Positions 40,560 to 48,629 of a DNA stretch of 64,000 bases are shown here, piece after piece. The stretch's first letter is position 1; every line of letters starts with the position of its first letter. The stretch spans positions 186,001 through 250,000 of the forward strand of contig NZ_STGH01000003.1 in NCBI RefSeq assembly GCF_005222785.1, in the 5' to 3' direction. Both the position numbers and the translations under genes were made by a program. The notes under the pieces are model-generated. The model worked only from the letters and a program-made list of their open reading frames with translations, did no database searches and was not told the DNA's origin. Source of the DNA: Rhodobacter sp. SY28-1. Its GTDB lineage: Bacteria > Pseudomonadota > Alphaproteobacteria > Rhodobacterales > Rhodobacteraceae.

Positions 40560-41671
40560 ACACAGTTGCAGTCGTTCTTGGCGACCGGTCCTACGAAGTC
40601 CGGATCGGCCCCGGCCTGATCGCGCGCGCCGGGGCCGAGATCACCCCGCTTCTGCGCCGCAAGCGTGTGGCGGTGGTGACCGACGAATCCGTGGCCACGC
40701 TGCATCTGCCCGCCCTGACCGCCGCACTTGAGGCTGAGGGGATCGCAGTCTCCTCCCTGGCCCTGCCGCCGGGTGAGGGCACGAAGAACTGGGAGAACCT
40801 CGCCCGCTGCACGGAATGGCTGCTGGAACAGAAGGTCGAACGCCGCGACGTCGTTTTGGCGCTCGGCGGTGGAGTGATCGGCGATCTGGTGGGCTTTTCC
40901 TCGGCCATCCTGCGCCGGGGCGTGCGCTTCGTGCAGCTTCCTACCTCGCTTCTGGCCCAGGTTGACAGCTCGGTCGGCGGCAAGACCGGGATCAACACCG
41001 CGCAGGGCAAGAACCTGGTCGGTGCCTTCCACCAGCCAGCCCTGGTGCTGGCCGATATCGACGTCCTTGCCACCTTGCCCGACCGCGACCTTCTGTCGGG
41101 CTATGGCGAAGTGGTCAAATACGGCCTCCTTGGTGACGCCGCCTTCTTCGACTGGCTGGAGCGCGACGGCCCCGCGCTGCGGGCTGGCGACGCCGCCGCC
41201 CGTCTGCGCGCGGTGACCCGCTCGGTCGAGATGAAGGCCGGGATCGTTTCCCGTGACGAAACAGAGGAAGGCGAACGCGCGCTTCTGAATCTTGGTCACA
41301 CCTTCTGCCATGCGCTTGAAAAGGCGACCGGATATTCCGACCGCCTGTTGCACGGCGAGGGTGTCGCCATCGGCTGCGCTTTGGCTTTTGAACTCTCAGC
41401 CCGGCTTGGGCTGTGCAGTCAGGAAGACCCCAGCCGGGTCCGCGCGCATCTGGCCGACATGGGGATGAAGGTCGATCTTGCCGACATTCCGGGCGACCTG
41501 CCGGGGTCAGACGCGCTGATCGCGCTGATGGGGCAGGACAAGAAGGTGATCGACGGCCGCCTGCGCTTCATCCTTGCGCGCGGGATCGGTCAGGCCTTCG
41601 TGGCAGAGGACGTGCCGGGTGACGCCGTCAAGGCGGTGCTGGACGAGGCCTTCCGCCGCCGTCCGCGCTGA
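40556..41671 (+). CDS. aroB: 3-Dehydroquinate synthase
   Basis: The 371-residue protein has the NAD-binding LPPGEGTKNWE and ALGGGVIGDLVGF motifs, the metal and substrate region QLPTSLLAQVDSSVGGKTGIN, YGEVVKYGLL and the zinc-binding LGHTFCHALE. It makes 3-dehydroquinate from DAHP, the second step of the shikimate pathway. The start is GTG overlapping the aroK stop. It ends with TGATCA, immediately next to the stop of the convergent lipoprotein gene. Confidence 0.95.
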   Translation: MNTVAVVLGDRSYEVRIGPGLIARAGAEITPLLRRKRVAVVTDESVATLHLPALTAALEAEGIAVSSLALPPGEGTKNWENLARCTEWLLEQKVERRDVVLALGGGVIGDLVGFSSAILRRGVRFVQLPTSLLAQVDSSVGGKTGINTAQGKNLVGAFHQPALVLADIDVLATLPDRDLLSGYGEVVKYGLLGDAAFFDWLERDGPALRAGDAAARLRAVTRSVEMKAGIVSRDETEEGERALLNLGHTFCHALEKATGYSDRLLHGEGVAIGCALAFELSARLGLCSQEDPSRVRAHLADMGMKVDLADIPGDLPGSDALIALMGQDKKVIDGRLRFILARGIGQAFVAEDVPGDAVKAVLDEAFRRRPR

Positions 41672-42145
41672 TCAGAACAACAGCTTGTAGACGTTGCCGT
41701 TGGTGTCGGACGCCTGACCCGTGCCGCTGGCCGTGCCCGACCCGATCACGAAGGTGCCCTGCACCCGGGTGCCGTCATCGCAGACCGCGTAGATCTCGCC
41801 GTTGTTGACGCCCGCCACCGTCTCACGCTCGGACCCGACCTCGCCGCCGGTCTTTTTCCAGGTCAGCGCCAGCCCTTGCGAATTCGACACCTTGCGCGGG
41901 GTCAGCGAGCTCCAGGTGCCCGTGCACTTGCCGCGCTTGGGCAGCCGGAACGACAGGGTGCCCGAGGTGCTGTTGGTGTTCTTTGCCACGGCGCGGATCA
42001 CCAGGGTCGGATCGGCATCCGCAATCTCGCCCTGCAGCGGGTAAAGCTGCATCGAACTCGTGCTGGCCGCGCAGGCCGCCAGCGGCAGGATCAACACCAG
42101 CGCCAGGCTGCGGCGTGAAAGGGAAGTGGTCGGTTCGCGGGTCAT
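41672..42145 (-). CDS. Small lipoprotein of unknown function
   Basis: The 157-residue protein has a lipoprotein signal peptide with lipobox LAAC (Cys near residue 25), then a beta-rich domain of polar residues (SGTLSFRLPKRGKCTGTWSSL). Two further Cys (in GKCTG and AVCDDG) could form a disulfide. Lipidated attachment to the outer membrane is likely. It is convergent with aroB, with no spacing between the two stops. No functional family recognised. Confidence 0.8.
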   Translation of the reverse strand: MTREPTTSLSRRSLALVLILPLAACAASTSSMQLYPLQGEIADADPTLVIRAVAKNTNSTSGTLSFRLPKRGKCTGTWSSLTPRKVSNSQGLALTWKKTGGEVGSERETVAGVNNGEIYAVCDDGTRVQGTFVIGSGTASGTGQASDTNGNVYKLLF

Positions 42146-42293
42146 GGGCGGCGGTGTCTCTGCAGGGACGTCACGGGCTCAAGCAGCCGGGCCAGGGCTG
42201 CGTGCCTTGTCCGACGCTGGGTCTATGAAATGAAATCGCCCGCCTGTCCAGCCCAATGCCCCTGACGATTGCGTCACCGGAACCGGAGGCCGC

Positions 42294-43958
42294 CTATTTG
42301 GCCACAGCACATTTCAGCAGCGCCCGGATCGAGGTCAGCGACCGCCCGCCCGCAGATCGCAGCGGGCTTTTCCGGGGATGCCAGCTGCCCCCCGCATGGT
42401 TCAGGATCGACTGCGGCATGTGGCGCAGAAGCCCGACGAAAGTGTCGGCGATGATGTCGCTGGCCACCGGGCCTAGTCTTTCACCCTGTTCGAAATGCCG
42501 CGCCTCGCACAGGAAATACAGCCAGGCCGGGGTCTGCGTCAGCATGTCCATCTGTTCGGCGATCTCGCGCAGCGACTTCTCCCCGGGTCGCGCCGGGTTC
42601 ACGTCGGGCAGGGCCGCGCGCACTTCCTCTGGTTTCATCGCATCCAGCCCGCAAGCCTTGGCAAGCTCCTGCCCGAAGGCGATCCGGCGCTGGAAACCGC
42701 GCATCAGGTTGCGGAACAGGATCGACCCGTGCACCGCGATATCCGAGCTTCCCATCACATTCAGCATGTCCGGCGCAAAGGTCAGGTCGATCCGTTCCGC
42801 CCCGCCCGGCCCCGGCGTGGGGCGCGGCGCGCGGGTTATCCGCTCCCAGTCGATCACCCAGTGGTCCGGCAGTTGCAGCGTCGGCTTGTCCGGATGGCCC
42901 ATGTTGCGGTGCGTGGTGAAGGTGAACAGCTCGATCAGGCTGGCGCCGTCCCGTTCGACCCGCCCGCCACGCCCGAAATTCGCGTTGAAATCGTAGGCCG
43001 CGCCGACCATCGAATGGCCAAAGCGGAAGGCCGCCGTGGTGAACTCCAGCGGCACCGTCCGCGCCGCGGGCAGCTTTTGTGGACGCTGGGCCAGGGGTGT
43101 CTGCAGCGCCTTGGGCGACAGAAGCTTGGGCAGGAAGTCGTTCAGGATCAGCCAGTGATAGTGCAACGTCACCAGATGCCGCGCCTCGGCAAAGCATTTC
43201 GCCGCGTCAGGGAACTTCGGCTCCAGCGCCGCTACGGCCTTGTTGTGAAACAGCATCAGCGCCAGATGCAGCTGGCTGATGATCAGGTTCTCATCGTTGC
43301 GGTGATCGGCGATCAGCGGCTTGCCATCCTTTCGCAGGATGTCCGGCGCGCCAGTCGCATGGATGACGCGCGCGGGGTTTTTCCTTTTGTTGACAAAGAC
43401 CTGCGGGTCCTCGACCCGGGTCAAGCCCAGCCTGAACCGCTTGCGGTCCGGGGCATACAGCGCCCGGATATCCGGGTCCGTGCTGTCCGGCCCCCCATCG
43501 CCGTACAGGCTGTCCAGCGCCAGCGGATTCGCCTGTTCGTTCAGGAAACTGCCAAGGATCACCTCGGGCGCCGCCCGGTCTGACCGATCCAGCCCCGGAG
43601 GCGAAGTGTCGGTGATGACCCCCACCCCCTCGGGCGGCGAGGCCGGCGTCACCACATCCCCCACCGGGGCCGAGATATCGTGGTTCACGAACTGGCCGAA
43701 GTAGGTATAGACCGCCGGCAGCCGCATCGGCAGGACCTGCGGCGCGCTCAGCGGCCCGCGGCTGGCCGCTTCGAATGCCTGCAGGTGCTTGAAGCTGAGC
43801 GCAGCCGGACGCCCCGTGAAGCAGCCGACATCCTCGCGCTGCGCCAGGTCGGGGTAAAGAAAGCAATAGCCCGACTGCGATTCCCCTGCGCTCTCGGCCA
43901 GGGGTGCGGCGGTCGGATCGGCGCCGAAAAGGCTGTGCGGGCTGGTGATCGGCGGCAT
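42294..43958 (-). CDS. Animal-type haem peroxidase
   Basis: The 554-residue protein belongs to the peroxidase-cyclooxygenase (animal haem peroxidase) superfamily. The distal His93 is in FGQFVNHDIS, the catalytic Arg220 and Glu223 are in DHRNDENLI, and the proximal His315 is in FRFGHSMVGA. It lacks a signal peptide, so it may act in the cytoplasm, need a partner or be released by another route. Such enzymes oxidise halides, tyrosines or other aromatic groups with H2O2. The YcaO gene lies 10 bases upstream on the same strand, which suggests a joint role in modifying a peptide or small molecule. Confidence 0.88.
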   Translation of the reverse strand: MPPITSPHSLFGADPTAAPLAESAGESQSGYCFLYPDLAQREDVGCFTGRPAALSFKHLQAFEAASRGPLSAPQVLPMRLPAVYTYFGQFVNHDISAPVGDVVTPASPPEGVGVITDTSPPGLDRSDRAAPEVILGSFLNEQANPLALDSLYGDGGPDSTDPDIRALYAPDRKRFRLGLTRVEDPQVFVNKRKNPARVIHATGAPDILRKDGKPLIADHRNDENLIISQLHLALMLFHNKAVAALEPKFPDAAKCFAEARHLVTLHYHWLILNDFLPKLLSPKALQTPLAQRPQKLPAARTVPLEFTTAAFRFGHSMVGAAYDFNANFGRGGRVERDGASLIELFTFTTHRNMGHPDKPTLQLPDHWVIDWERITRAPRPTPGPGGAERIDLTFAPDMLNVMGSSDIAVHGSILFRNLMRGFQRRIAFGQELAKACGLDAMKPEEVRAALPDVNPARPGEKSLREIAEQMDMLTQTPAWLYFLCEARHFEQGERLGPVASDIIADTFVGLLRHMPQSILNHAGGSWHPRKSPLRSAGGRSLTSIRALLKCAVAK

Positions 43959-43968
43959 GGCGGCCTCG

Positions 43969-45027
43969 CTAGAAGGGTTCGGGCAGGTTCAACCTGGGCT
44001 GCCCCGGGCAGAGACGCGCGAAGCGCGGGAAGTCGGTGCGCTCCCGCATCCCGCAAAGACCGGGGACCAGAACCCGCATTGTGGGCAAGGGATCGTTCGG
44101 CAATGTCAGGTCCACCGCCAGCGCCCGGTGCCCCAGATCGGCCAACCGGGCCAGAAGTGCGGGCAGGGCCATCGGGTCGGCAAAGCGGGGCGGCCCCGGC
44201 TGGAACTGCGACTGCGTCAGCAGCGACGCCTCGGCGAGCCATGCCGCCGCTTCCGGGTCCTCTGCCGCGCGGGCATGGTCGAGGCTGACTTCGGTCTGCA
44301 CCATCTCGGTCACCGCAGCCAGCGCCGCATCTGCCAGCACCGGCCGCGCGGCCGAGCCCACCGCGACCTGCCGCCCATCCGGATCGGCCGCCACCGCCAC
44401 CACAACCGGCAGCCCGATGTCCGTGGTGATCTCGATCAGCCGCGTCACGCGGCTTCGCTGGTGCAGCCACCAGAACAGCCGTGGCTGATGCGCGTCGATG
44501 ATCTCGGTCTGAACCGCGCCACCCTGCCGGTTGCCATGCCACCACAGCGCTACCGCATCGCGTTCGACACATTCCCACAGCGCCCGCAGCATCGCGGTGT
44601 CCCGGTCCGGGCCAACCGCACAGCCGGTCGAATTGGCATCCTCCTGCAGCGGCTCGCCCAGAACCGCCGCACAGTCGAGATAGACGCTTTGTGCCGGGAC
44701 CTCGACAACCTCGGCGCTTGCCATGTCGGTCGCCCGCACCATGGCCAGCCCGTCCGCGCGCGGCCTGTCTGCCAGTTCCGCCATATGCTGCTGCGCCAGA
44801 CTTGCCCGCAACTCCAGCGCCTCTGCCCCCGCCGACAGCTTTGCCTGAGCCAGAGTCATGCCCCGCCCGGCCGGCAGCCGCGGCTTCAGACCGGTCACGC
44901 CTTCGTCCAGTGGAACGGCCACCGCCAGGAACAGCGGCGCATCCGGTTCATCCAGCGGCAGAATCCGGAAATCCTGATCCAGCGCACGCGACAGCCGCGA
45001 AATCGTTTCACCCGGGTTTTGCTTCAT
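43969..45027 (-). CDS. YcaO-domain ATP-dependent cyclodehydratase/thioamidase-like protein
   Basis: The 352-residue protein has the YcaO ATP-binding pattern: GRGMTLAQAKLSAGAEALELRAS (Glu69, Glu72) and NSTGCAVGPDRDTAMLRALWECVERDA (Glu152, Glu155, Arg156, Asp157). YcaO proteins activate peptide amides with ATP to make azolines, amidines or thioamides. The C-terminus ends NLPEPF, proline-containing as in azoline-forming members. ATG 45027 is favoured over an in-frame TTG four codons upstream; its ribosome binding site is weak. No TfuA, E1-like or dehydrogenase gene is present, so it is either stand-alone or works with the peroxidase. Divergent from a 125-residue gene. Confidence 0.85.
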   Translation of the reverse strand: MKQNPGETISRLSRALDQDFRILPLDEPDAPLFLAVAVPLDEGVTGLKPRLPAGRGMTLAQAKLSAGAEALELRASLAQQHMAELADRPRADGLAMVRATDMASAEVVEVPAQSVYLDCAAVLGEPLQEDANSTGCAVGPDRDTAMLRALWECVERDAVALWWHGNRQGGAVQTEIIDAHQPRLFWWLHQRSRVTRLIEITTDIGLPVVVAVAADPDGRQVAVGSAARPVLADAALAAVTEMVQTEVSLDHARAAEDPEAAAWLAEASLLTQSQFQPGPPRFADPMALPALLARLADLGHRALAVDLTLPNDPLPTMRVLVPGLCGMRERTDFPRFARLCPGQPRLNLPEPF

Positions 45028-45170
45028 GCCCACATTCAAGGCAGGATGGCCTTCGGGTTCAAGCGCGGAATCAGAGCCGGCCCACGCATTTCACGCTGGC
45101 ATCACGAACCGGCGGAATAGTCGGACAAGGCAACATCTTACACAGCCCAGCAAGGTGGAGGGAGACAGGA

Positions 45171-45548
45171 ATGGTAGGGTTCTTCAAGCTGAAGAGCGAT
45201 GCATTGGCAGACCAGGAGGCAACTGGTGAGGCGATCACCCGGGTCGCCAAAAGCGCCTTCCGGGACACGCCGAATTCCGAATGGAAGAAGTTCAACGACA
45301 ACACCAGGCAGTGGCTGTTCGACAATGGCTACCGCTATGACGGCCCGGGTGCAGGCCCGAATGGCGAGATCCCGGACAGCATCGAGATCGTGCCGGTCTA
45401 CGACACCCCGAACCGCATGCATGTGAAAGTGCCGTGGGCGGGCGATCTGAAGACCCATCCGGTCAAGGACGAAGAACCCTACGGCACCACGAACAAGGTG
45501 CGCTCCAAGGTCATCCTCGCGCGGTATTTCATGCGCAAATGCCGCTAG
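45171..45548 (+). CDS. Uncharacterised 125-residue protein next to YcaO
   Basis: ATG 45171 has a strong GGAGGGAG upstream. The protein starts MVGFFKLKSDALADQEATGEA and ends RSKVILARYFMRKCR. It is charged, with six tyrosines and one cysteine third from the last codon, and has no signal peptide or membrane segment. The middle (GYRYDGPGAGPNGEIPDSIEIVPVYD) looks beta-rich. It is divergent from YcaO across 143 bases and convergent with the SARP regulator. It could be the substrate of YcaO and the peroxidase, or an unrelated small protein. No family recognised. Confidence 0.75.
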   Translation: MVGFFKLKSDALADQEATGEAITRVAKSAFRDTPNSEWKKFNDNTRQWLFDNGYRYDGPGAGPNGEIPDSIEIVPVYDTPNRMHVKVPWAGDLKTHPVKDEEPYGTTNKVRSKVILARYFMRKCR

Positions 45549-45560
45549 GGTCCGGCTGCG

Positions 45561-47576
45561 TCAGGCTTGCTCGGCCATCTGGCGGGCAAGCCGCAGGCCT
45601 TTCAGCAGGGTCTGCTGGCCCTTGGGCCAGTGGATCGGCAGCACTTCCATGATCCAGCGTTCCAGGTCGACGTCTTCCGCGCGCCCCGGCCCTTCCCATT
45701 TCGACGACGTCAACGTGGTGAAATACTGGTAGGTGGCTTCGGCCTTCTCGATATGGCCCTGCAGCGCCCAGGCGGCCGCGGCAAGCGCCGCGCGATCGGG
45801 AAAGCCCTCGTAGCACTTCTCGACCGTCTCGATCGTGGCCTCGTAATCGCCGTCCAGAAACTGGATGGCCGACAGGTAGTCGGTGTAATACTCGGGATAG
45901 ACCGGGTTCATCTGGACGGCCTTTTCCGCTAGACCCTTGGCATCTTGGATATGCCCAAGGAAGGCCAGGCCGCAGGCCGCGGCGATCAGCGCCTCGGCAT
46001 CGTTCGGGTTCAGGTCGACCGCCATCCGGAAATGCGTGTTCGCACGCTCGGGCGATTTAGCGATCAGCCAGTTCCAGGCCATGCTGATGTGGCAGCGCGG
46101 ATCATAGGGGTCCAGCGCGATGGCTTCCCGCGCGTGGCGGAACGCCGCCGCGCAATCGGCCTTGCGATTCGGGTAGCCCGGGCGGACAAGGCTGCGGCTG
46201 CACAGGACCTGCGCCAGGCTTGCATGACTGCCCGCAAGGCCGGGGTCCAGCTCGATCGCCTTCAGGAACATGGCCTCCGCCTCGGCATCGGCCTCGGCCG
46301 TCCACAGCCGCGACAACTGGTGCCCCTTCAGCCACAGATCATAGGCCACCGGGTTGCCGGGCGTGCTGCGGGCATGGCGCAACAAGGTGATGTGGTTGAC
46401 CTGACTGGCAAGGTTCGCCGCCACCGCACCTGCGACCGAGGAGCTGACTTCCTGCAATTCGTTCTCGCCCACGGGATACAGCGCGGACCACACCTCGCTG
46501 CCGTCGCGGCAGTCGATGAGGGTGACGAACAGCTTGCCGTCCCCCGTGCGCCAGTCCAGCACGCAGTCCACCGCGAAATCGGCGTCGATCACTTGGCCCA
46601 CGGCGGTGAAGTCCACCGCCGTCGCCGACTCGAACCCGCTGGACGGCCAGGGGATCACGATCCAGCAGCGAAAGCGCGACAGGCAGGACTTGGCCAGGAA
46701 GGCAAAGCCCTCGCCCAGATAGTCCTTGCTGCCGTCGACATAGCGGGTCAGCGGCGGGCGGATGGTGATCCGTGGCGGCCCGTTGCGCGACCGGGCCGGG
46801 GCAGGGGACACGGGCATCGCGGGCGCGCGCTGCAACGACACCTCGCCGCTCTTGATCGCGACCAAGAGCTCGTTCGAGGCCTCGCTCGGCTCGCTGTCCA
46901 GTTCCTCGGCCAGCGCCTGTTCCAACAGCCCATATTGCCGCAACGCTGCCGACTGGTCACCCCGCTGGGCGTGGAACCGCATGATGAACTGATGCGCCAG
47001 TTCGTGGCTCGGCTCGATGCGCACCAGTTCCTCGGCGATGCGCGTGTCGGCATAGGTGCCCAGGGCGATCAGCTTCTCCAGCTGGTCGGTCAGCGCCGTG
47101 GTCAGCACCGATCGCAACTGCGACCGTTCGATCTGCAGCCAGGCCTCGAACACCGGCGCGCTGGGCTGGGCCGGGCCGAACAACTCTCCCTGCCACAGGT
47201 TTGCCGCGGCGATCAGCGCGGCCTGGTCATGCGACCCGGTCACCAGCAGCTCCTTGAACCGCCGCACGTCCAGATCGAAGGCCGCGGCCTTCAGGCCCAC
47301 CGTGAACCGGTCCGCATCGATGACATCCTCGCCCTCGGGGCCCAGCACGTCCTTCAACTCGCGCAGGGCCTGCCGCAGGCTTGACCGGGCCAGCGTCTCC
47401 GGCGCCGGGTCCCACAGCAGCGAGGCCAGCTGTTCCCGGTTCATCCGGCTGCCGGGGCTGAGGAGAAGCAGCCCCAGAAGAAGCCGCGTCTTGCGGGTCC
47501 GGAAGGCGACCTCGTCCCCGGTCGCACAGCGTGCAACCCGGCAGGAGCCAAGGAGATCGACTTGAAACCGGAACAT
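45561..47576 (-). CDS. SARP-type transcriptional regulator with TPR repeats
   Basis: The 671-residue protein has an N-terminal OmpR-like winged helix (about residues 1-95, with TRKTRLLLGLLLLSPGSRMNREQLASLLW). A bacterial transcriptional activation domain (about 100-245) follows. The middle (about 270-400) resembles the adenylate-cyclase-associated domain of CadC-like proteins, with ADFAVDCVLDW, and the rest is TPR-like repeats (about 410-640). SARPs activate secondary metabolite clusters in actinomycetes and are less usual here. It converges on the 125-residue gene, so the two end 12 bases apart. Its likely targets are YcaO/peroxidase or the transporter operon. Confidence 0.85.
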   Translation of the reverse strand: MFRFQVDLLGSCRVARCATGDEVAFRTRKTRLLLGLLLLSPGSRMNREQLASLLWDPAPETLARSSLRQALRELKDVLGPEGEDVIDADRFTVGLKAAAFDLDVRRFKELLVTGSHDQAALIAAANLWQGELFGPAQPSAPVFEAWLQIERSQLRSVLTTALTDQLEKLIALGTYADTRIAEELVRIEPSHELAHQFIMRFHAQRGDQSAALRQYGLLEQALAEELDSEPSEASNELLVAIKSGEVSLQRAPAMPVSPAPARSRNGPPRITIRPPLTRYVDGSKDYLGEGFAFLAKSCLSRFRCWIVIPWPSSGFESATAVDFTAVGQVIDADFAVDCVLDWRTGDGKLFVTLIDCRDGSEVWSALYPVGENELQEVSSSVAGAVAANLASQVNHITLLRHARSTPGNPVAYDLWLKGHQLSRLWTAEADAEAEAMFLKAIELDPGLAGSHASLAQVLCSRSLVRPGYPNRKADCAAAFRHAREAIALDPYDPRCHISMAWNWLIAKSPERANTHFRMAVDLNPNDAEALIAAACGLAFLGHIQDAKGLAEKAVQMNPVYPEYYTDYLSAIQFLDGDYEATIETVEKCYEGFPDRAALAAAAWALQGHIEKAEATYQYFTTLTSSKWEGPGRAEDVDLERWIMEVLPIHWPKGQQTLLKGLRLARQMAEQA

Positions 47577-47708
47577 TCAGCCCTCTGAGCAGATTTCGTT
47601 AACGATGCACATAGACGCGCGGGCTTTCAACAGACGCGGGTAGCGATGTCCACCGTAAATCACCGGTTGTGGCGATCGGATGAGCAGTCAGGGCCGGGAA
47701 CGGGCAGG

Positions 47709-48542
47709 TCAGGCGGTCAGGAACGGGGCCGCCGTCATCGTTGCGGGCAGCGGCACGCCCATCCGGGTCAGGATCGACGGCGCCAGCGCCAGCTGGTCCA
47801 GCACCTGATCCTCGGGCGGCAGGCTGCTGGTGCCGAAGTAGTAGAACGCAAAGTCCCGCTGCTCCTCGCCTGTCCCGCCATGATGCCCCCGCGCGTCCTG
47901 GCCGTGGTCGGCGGTCACGATCACCTCGTAGCCCGCGTTCCGCCAGCGGTGGATGAACGGGGCCAGAATTGCGTCCAGGTGGCCGCAGGCGTGGTCCATT
48001 TCCTCGCAGTCATGGAAGAAGCGGTGCCCCATGCTGTCCAGCGTGCAGGTGTGCAGGATGCCGTAGTCGATCCCCTTCACTTCGCACAGCCGCGTCAGCG
48101 TGCCGAAGAGGTCATAGTCCGACGGCGTCATCTGGTTCGCATGGCCGTAACCGTGCATCGTGTGGAACCGCCCATGGGTGATCGGCCCCCCGGGCTCGTC
48201 ATACTCGATGTCGCGGACCACATCAAAGGGCGCGCGGTTGAAGAACTCGGACCAGTAGCTGTGGGTGACCGCCCCGGTCTTCCGGCCGGCCTTCGTCAAC
48301 TCGCTGAACACGTCCGGAAACTCCAGCCGCCGGATGCCCGCGTTGTCCCAGATATGATGCTGCTGCGGCGGCACGCCCGTGTGGATCGAGGCATAGCAGG
48401 ACGCCGAGGTCGAGGGCAGCACCGACCGCATTCGGCGCACGCGGGCCTCGCCCTGTTCGACCCAGCCTTCGAGGTTGCCGAACAGCCGCCGCCAGTTGCG
48501 GTAGGGCACCCCGTCCAGGATGATTAGCAGCAGCTTGGTCAT
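47709..48542 (-). CDS. Alkaline-phosphatase-superfamily enzyme (NPP/phosphodiesterase type)
   Basis: The 277-residue protein has the two metal-binding signatures of the superfamily. Asp10 is in LIILDGVPY, and the nucleophile region LPSTSASCYASIHTG (residues 42-56) aligns with the NPP motif in which Ser46 takes the place of the catalytic Thr. TADHGQDARGHHGG and TLDSMGHRF supply the other metal ligands. It hydrolyses phosphoesters or related bonds in the cytoplasm (no signal peptide). It is the last gene of the peptide-transporter operon, so it may process the imported compound. Short for the family. Confidence 0.8.
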   Translation of the reverse strand: MTKLLLIILDGVPYRNWRRLFGNLEGWVEQGEARVRRMRSVLPSTSASCYASIHTGVPPQQHHIWDNAGIRRLEFPDVFSELTKAGRKTGAVTHSYWSEFFNRAPFDVVRDIEYDEPGGPITHGRFHTMHGYGHANQMTPSDYDLFGTLTRLCEVKGIDYGILHTCTLDSMGHRFFHDCEEMDHACGHLDAILAPFIHRWRNAGYEVIVTADHGQDARGHHGGTGEEQRDFAFYYFGTSSLPPEDQVLDQLALAPSILTRMGVPLPATMTAAPFLTA

Positions 48543-48553
48543 TTTCCGGTCGC

Positions 48554-48625
48554 GCCTCCTCGTGCGCCTTCGGCTTCTCGTCGGAATGCCCTCGGCGAAG
48601 AGGGACGAAGTCCAACGACAAACGG
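48554..48625. repeat. REP-like hairpin repeat, copy 1
   Basis: About 70 bases that match 55796-55867 in the same orientation, with roughly four in five bases shared, including the run TCGGCTTCTCGTCGG. CTTCTCGTCG can pair with CGGCGAAGAG downstream to form a hairpin. It lies between the ABC ATPase stop and the phosphatase start. Confidence 0.7.
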
Positions 48626-48629
48626 CGGT

